DNA of 64,000 bases from the NCBI RefSeq assembly GCF_001625215.2, contig NC_030389.2, forward strand, positions 31,485,454-31,549,453, in the 5' to 3' direction. The stretch is from Daucus carota subsp. sativus (lineage: Eukaryota > Streptophyta > Magnoliopsida > Apiales > Apiaceae). Both the position numbers and the translations under genes were made by a program. Every line of letters starts with the position of its first letter. Position 1 is the first letter of the stretch. Below the pieces are notes generated by a model, which was given only the letters and a program-made list of their open reading frames with translations, did not search any database and was not told where the DNA came from. Of this stretch, positions 60,001 through 64,000 are shown piece after piece.

Positions 60001-60468
60001 ACTCTCCTTCACATCTTCACGGCTTAGTACACTGAGATGAGGTTGCATGACTGTTGGTGTTGTATCAAGAAATTTCGTATAGTCCGCACACTCTCTATTT
60101 TCAGCATCAATTTCTCCCACAAGAACCTCTTGAAGTGGATCATCACATGTTAGAGTGTTGATCTTGACGTTGATTGCTTCTTCTAGTGCATCCACCCTGT
60201 TTATAGTTTCATCCATAGAGGGATGACCCATTGAATTCTGAAGCTGAAATTCCATCTTCTCCTCTCCCACTTGAAAAGAAATCCTTCCACTTTTCATGTC
60301 AATAATAGCCCCAGCTGTAGCTAAGAATGGTCTCCCAAGAATGATAGGAATATTTGCATCTTCCTCCATCTCCATGATAACAAAATCACATGGGATATAA
60401 AATTTTCCTACCTTGAGAGGAACATCTTCAAGTATACCAAGAGGGAATTTCACAGTCCTGTCTGCCAA
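57079..60468 (-). CDS. Athila pol: protease end, RT, RNase H, integrase
   Basis: 1129 open codons. It opens in the C-terminal part of protease ([17 protein letters not shown] at about 40-56). RT spans about 250-430 ([17 protein letters not shown], catalytic FMDD at 407-410). RNase H spans about 550-665 ([22 protein letters not shown]). Integrase spans about 763 to 1000, with a zinc site H..H..CDRCQ and the triad D836 (VDFMGP), D895 (SDGGKHF), E931 (GQVEISNRE), spacing D(58)D(35)E. A C-terminal [19 protein letters not shown] module follows. All catalytic residues are present. The ATG at 60468 is not the natural start: the frame is the continuation of gag-protease after a one-base shift at about 60480. 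Without that shift it would be one polyprotein. It is likely translated only by frameshift, or not at all. Confidence 0.95.
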   Translation of the reverse strand: MADRTVKFPLGILEDVPLKVGKFYIPCDFVIMEMEEDANIPIILGRPFLATAGAIIDMKSGRISFQVGEEKMEFQLQNSMGHPSMDETINRVDALEEAINVKINTLTCDDPLQEVLVGEIDAENRECADYTKFLDTTPTVMQPHLSVLSREDVKESTTPPQVELKPLPASLKYVFMGPNSTYPIIVNAELDDNQIERLLMILKTYKSVIGYTIDDIKGINPSLCMHKIILEDEHASSREPQRRLNPNMMEVVKKEVLKLLDAGIIYPISDSKWVSPVQVVPKKGGMTVVKNDKGELISTRTVTGWRMCIDYRKLNKATRKDHFPLPFIDQMLERLAKHSFFCYLDGYSGFFQIPLHPDDREKTTFTCPYGTFAYRRLPFGLCGAPPTFQRCMMAIFSDFIENIMEVFMDDFSVYGTSFDICLHNLEKVLRRCKEVSLVLNWEKCHFMVQEGVVLGHVVSNRGIEVDRAKVEVVERLSPPTSVKGIRSFLGHAGFYRRFIKDFSKIARPLTELLGKDVPFVFNDACVEAFDRLKKALISAPIIQPPDWNLPFEIMCDASDQAIGAVLGQRKDGKLHAIYYTSKTLDGAQINYATTEKELLAVVYAMEKFRSYLVGSKVIVHTDHAALKYLMNKKDAKPRLIRWILLLQEFDLEIKDKKGAENVVADHLSRLVLGGDCAKDLPIDDSFPDDHLFSLARIDVPWFADIANYLASGTVPHGYSSQQKKKFFYDVRRHFWDDPFLYKSCADGVIRRCVPESEIASIISHCHDSPCGGHASTTKTAAKILQCGFYWPTLFKDVHLYVHSCDRCQRTGNISRRNEMPLNNILEVEPFDVWGVDFMGPFPSSFGNKYILLAVDYVSKWVEAIATPTNDARVVSKFFKKTIFPRFGVPRILISDGGKHFLENRFEAMLKKYGVHHKIGLSYHPQTSGQVEISNREIKTILEKTVAKSRKDWSMKLDDALWAYRTAFKTPIGTTPYRLVYGKACHLPVELEHRAFWAIKSLNFDPLAAGEKRLLQLNELDELRFEAYESSKLYKEKTKRWHDKNLLRREFNEGDLVLLFNSRLKLFPGKLRSRWSGPFKIRKVYPYGSIELWNTSGGTFKVNGQRIKHYRAGEPIEEKVEILLSTPSSE

Positions 60469-62411
60469 TTGTAGAGATATACGTGTGGTTTCAGCTCACC
60501 CATCTGAAGTTTTTTGCAGATTGACAATGGCATAAGACTCACACTTGCCCCAAGATCACATAGAGCTCTTTTGATCTCAACATCACCAAGTTTCACAGGA
60601 ATAGAGTAACTACCCGGATCAGCTAGCTTCTTCGGAAAAGTATTTTGCAAGATAGCACTACACTCTGCCGTCAATGAAATAGTAGAAGTTTCTTCAATCT
60701 TTCGCTTTCTTGACAAAATATCTTTGAGGAACTTTGCATAAGAAGGCATCTCAACTATGGCATCCATGAATGGAATGTTAATATGCAACTTCTGTAAAAT
60801 GTCAAAAAACTTACCATACTTCTTCTCAAGCTTAGCTTTTGCCAACCTTTGAGGGAAAGGAACAGGTGGCACATATGGTGTAATAGGAACAACGACTGGT
60901 TCTTTCTTTTCTTCTTCCACTGCATCATTCTCTATCACATTTTCAGATGTAATTTTTTCCCCATCTTCTTCAAGATTCACAACACTTTTTCTCACCTTTG
61001 ACTCTGGCTCTTGCAATTCTTTGCCGCTCCTCAAAGTTACCGCATTGATATGACCTCTTGGCGGTTGCTCAGTTTGGCCAGGAAGTTGACCCGAAGACTT
61101 GCCAAGTTGATTCACTTGTTGAGCTAATTGAGAGATTGCATTTTCCATCATCTTGTTGTGAGCTTTCATCTCATTGATACTTGCACCGATGCCATTGATA
61201 CTTGCATCAATTCCATCATTTTTCTTTACCTGTGTTGAAATAAATCCTTCCAAGAGAGTCTCCAAGTTGGATTTTTGTGGTTGAACTGGTGCATTGAAAG
61301 GTGCTCTTGGTTGAAAACCAGGTGGTTGAGATTGAGCTTGGTTATTCTTGTATGAGAAATTTGGATGATCTTTCCAACCAGGATTGTACGTGTTGGAGTA
61401 AGGATTGTATTGTTGCCTCTGATTCTGATTGTAAAGGGCATTTGCTTGCTCCATAGCCATATCAGATGAATTGTATTGACAAGCATATTGAGTGTGCCCT
61501 TGTGTACCACATATTTCACACAAAGCAACTGTAGATGAAGATCCAGACTTTAGCTCCTTGATCTCATTAGCCAGTTCTTTCATAGAACTCGTCAACATGG
61601 TTAAAGCATCAACATCATACTTACCACCCTTCTCGGGTTGATTTCGATCACTGTAAGGATAATTGTCATTAGACGCCATCTCGTCTAAAAGAGTTCTTGC
61701 ATCTTCGGTACTCTTTGCCATAACTGATCCGCCAGATGCGGCATCGATAAAGATTCGAAACTCTTGTGTCAACCCATTATAGAATGTTTGGATCAGCAAC
61801 CAATCAGGAATTCCATGGTGAGGACATTGCCTTTGAAGGCGTTTGAATCTTTTCCAAGCATCATGTAGTGATTCATCATCTTCTTGACGAAAATTAGATA
61901 TGTCATTCCTTAGCTTGGCAGTCTTCTTTTGGCTAAAGAATTTGAGTAGAAAGGCCTTTGCTAAGACATCCCAAGTAGTAAATTTGTTTGGCCCTTCATC
62001 TTTCAACCAATCCTTAGCTGCATCCCGAAGAGAAAATGGAAACAAACGCAGCTTGATAGCATCATCAGGGACATTGGTCAGCTTTATCATATCACACTTT
62101 TCAAGAAAACTCTCGAGATGATCAACTGGATTTTCAGAAGCCAAGCCCGCAAAAGAATCATTAGAGATGAATTGAATGAACTGAGGCTTGAGCTCGAAGT
62201 GAGTAGCTGTGACAGCTGGTCTGAGAATAGAGGACATGACGCCTGTAGTGTCTGGCATACCATACTCCCTCAAAGATTTCGCTGGTACTTCTTCGCCCAT
62301 AGTTTCCTTGTTTTTGTTTCTCCTTTGCTCACCGGATTGCTTTCTTGCTGTAGCTTCAATTTCAGGATCAAGTGGAATCAAATTTTCTGTACCTGAACTT
62401 CGAGTGTGCAT
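60450..62411 (-). CDS. Athila gag with protease start
   Basis: 653 open codons. Capsid domain at about 75-240 ([34 protein letters not shown]), CCHC knuckle at about 297-310 ([14 protein letters not shown]), a spacer, then the protease active site [15 protein letters not shown] near 620. The frame leaves the family reading just after that (GELKP) through a one-base loss and stops at 60450. In related elements gag, protease and pol are in one frame. The start ATG lies 112 bases inside the primer site. Confidence 0.93.
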   Translation of the reverse strand: MHTRSSGTENLIPLDPEIEATARKQSGEQRRNKNKETMGEEVPAKSLREYGMPDTTGVMSSILRPAVTATHFELKPQFIQFISNDSFAGLASENPVDHLESFLEKCDMIKLTNVPDDAIKLRLFPFSLRDAAKDWLKDEGPNKFTTWDVLAKAFLLKFFSQKKTAKLRNDISNFRQEDDESLHDAWKRFKRLQRQCPHHGIPDWLLIQTFYNGLTQEFRIFIDAASGGSVMAKSTEDARTLLDEMASNDNYPYSDRNQPEKGGKYDVDALTMLTSSMKELANEIKELKSGSSSTVALCEICGTQGHTQYACQYNSSDMAMEQANALYNQNQRQQYNPYSNTYNPGWKDHPNFSYKNNQAQSQPPGFQPRAPFNAPVQPQKSNLETLLEGFISTQVKKNDGIDASINGIGASINEMKAHNKMMENAISQLAQQVNQLGKSSGQLPGQTEQPPRGHINAVTLRSGKELQEPESKVRKSVVNLEEDGEKITSENVIENDAVEEEKKEPVVVPITPYVPPVPFPQRLAKAKLEKKYGKFFDILQKLHINIPFMDAIVEMPSYAKFLKDILSRKRKIEETSTISLTAECSAILQNTFPKKLADPGSYSIPVKLGDVEIKRALCDLGASVSLMPLSICKKLQMGELKPHVYLYNWQTGL

Positions 62412-62522
62412 ATATCAAGAAAACTAGAACAAAGGATCAGAAAACAAGAGATAATAGCCGAAGCAACACAACTAAAGACTTAGCTAAAAATATCAAAAAT
62501 AGACTAATCTAACACTACTTTG

Positions 62523-62540
62523 TCCCCGGCAGCGGCGCCA
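62523..62540 (-). promoter_or_regulatory. Primer binding site of the full Athila unit
   Basis: On the minus strand TGGCGCCGCTGCCGGGGA, six bases after the LTR end; of the type used by Athila elements (an Asp tRNA is reported for the group). Confidence 0.92.
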
Positions 62541-62546
62541 AAAATT

Positions 62547-63838
62547 TGACAAGGCTGTCGTATACCTATTAAATAAAAATCCCAACAAATCCTCCTAACA
62601 ATGTAGCAGGGTAAGTCGGAGTCGATCCCACAGAGACAAATGTGTCAAACACTAGTTATTTCTGACCAATTTCAACTAAGCAAAGAACACAATAATATTT
62701 TAGAGATGATTATACTAATTATACGAAAGCAAATATGGATTTTATCAATTAATTAAAAACATCCAGAATTAAGTATCCCCACTAGCATGAATCAATGCAA
62801 TTACGATTCCCTACCCCAATCAATCAAATATATTACTCAAGAGGAAAGATGCGCCCTATAAAATACCATTAACCTCTTCCGAGTATTAATGGCTTCTCTA
62901 AAAATACAATCAAGCCTATTTCCATGGTATCATGCAATTTAGAGACATTAAACACAGCATCCTGGCTTCCTAACAATCCATTCTACCTATTTCCATGGAG
63001 AATTTCATGTCCTTATTGGATAAATCACAACCATCTAAATCCAACTTCCGATGGTAAATAGATATCGGTTCGAACAAATCACATAATCATGCCTGACATG
63101 TAATTGTTAATCAACACAACTCAATAAGCGAGAGCAATTAACTAATCAAATTGGGGTTGGGGGAATCATGCATCTATCATAGCTAGGGTTCAACTTAACC
63201 CCGGATTATAGATCTACTCACTCATAATTAAACTAACAAAACACAAGATGTAATAAAAACGCATAATTAAACTATTATTGAGAATAGAGAAACAACCTTC
63301 AATCTTCAAATCTTGAACAAGAAGAAAAGTAAAAGTCTCTCCCTTCTCTCTCTATCTCTATGTATGTATCTCTAATAAAAACTACTAACATGACCTCCTA
63401 TAATAAAAGTATTTTAATGCTTTTATGAAATTACAAGGCAGTCTCCGAAACCGAATAGGAGTCTGTAATTAAAATTCGCAGGTCTGCTTTCTCCACAGTT
63501 TTTGGGCTTTTCCAGTTGGGTTTTGGATATTGGACCATCTTTGAATCAAAGAAAATTCTCTAAGCTTCGCGTGGGCTGTAAGATCGTCAAAATCTGATGT
63601 ACGGAACTCCAGATATGGCCCAAACAACGAAATAATACGTGTAGCCCAATAAATCCGAATTTCCATCCAAATTTGAGTCCAATTAAGCTTTATTTATTCA
63701 AATCCTTCCAACTTTAGGAATTCCTTGCACTCTACAATAAAACATTAAAATCTATTAAATAAATATCCAAATCAATGCAAAATACAATTAAATATGAGAA
63801 TAAAATCATTTAGAATATATATAAAATATACTCTATCA
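62547..63838 (-). repeat. 5' LTR of the full Athila unit
   Basis: 1292 bp, pairs with 53713-55003. On the minus strand it opens TGATAGAGTATATT and closes CCTTGTCA. Confidence 0.95.
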
Positions 63839-64000
63839 GTGTACCCATAGCTCTACCTCTCAAGAAGAAAAGGTGTTTTTGAACTTGAGGTAACTGTTGC
63901 TCATCTGTATTTTCTCAAAAGAATATAGAGCTGAAAAGGCAATAAAACAGTCTCTGGAATCTTTCTCTCAACAGGATGAGTCCATTGAAATTCGCTCGTC
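63839..64000. other. Flank to the right of the Athila element
   Basis: 162 bases with no recognised gene. The five bases next to the LTR are GTGTA; no matching pentamer can be tested on the other side because that end is truncated. It may continue the decayed copia interior, but I see no proof. Confidence 0.3.

Larger units (their letters stand above)
52318..63838 (-). mobile_element. Athila-type Ty3/gypsy element, tandem form sharing one LTR
   Basis: Read on the minus strand: LTR (63838-62547), primer site, gag, pol, a 2-kb non-coding tail with a SINE, polypurine tract, LTR (55003-53713), then a second primer site and the first two thirds of a second gag, which stops dead at 52318. The two LTR-leader-gag segments differ at only a handful of positions over 2.7 kb, so this is young. 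An env-like gene is not seen. Confidence 0.93.

Overview
This is a gene-poor, AT-rich piece of nuclear DNA from a flowering plant, probably a eudicot. The evidence is a CACTA transposon with GT-AG introns, Tat- and Athila-type Ty3/gypsy elements, a Ty1/copia element with an initiator-Met primer site, plant hAT and MITE elements, and an NDR1/HIN1-like (LEA_2) gene. I cannot name the species. Nothing bacterial, organellar or rRNA-like was seen.

Layout. 1-10247: CACTA (En/Spm-type) DNA on the minus strand. It has a tnp2/TNPD transposase gene in three exons that reads through without a break (1097 aa), a 175-bp tandem subterminal region rich in ACGACGG with a TIR at 10247, and a 15-copy array of a 170-bp repeat that starts at the transposase stop codon. 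A broken first exon of a second gene lies at the left edge. 10248-17448: the only clearly host-gene region, with an NHL/LEA_2 gene (13920-14886), a possible leader exon and TATA box near 12.6 kb, and an inverted, internally deleted copy of the same gene just downstream. 17449-26160: three broken hAT copies, a hAT MITE and (TA)n-bounded repeats. 26362-29043: two more (TA)n-bounded elements, one with eight TGACGTGG boxes. 31143-42093: a complete-length but decayed Tat-lineage element (ATATA target duplication) with two RNase H domains on the sense strand and a spliced, nearly intact antisense gene, followed by a hairpin-forming tandem repeat. 42120-52317: a related (TA)n-bounded element, then a large copia-type LTR and a decayed copia interior. 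52318-63838: a young Athila-type element on the minus strand in the order internal(partial)-LTR-internal-LTR, sharing one LTR, with a tRNA-derived SINE in its 3' region.

How the parts work together. The CACTA transposase would act on TIRs and ACGACGG subterminal repeats. The gag-pol genes of the Tat and Athila elements would make capsid, protease, RT/RNase H and integrase, starting from the tRNA primer sites beside their 5' LTRs. The NHL gene is a membrane-anchored protein unrelated to the transposons. The most unusual features are the NHL inverted duplication, the intact antisense gene in a dead Tat element, the tandem Athila with a shared LTR, and several dense motif arrays in repeats.
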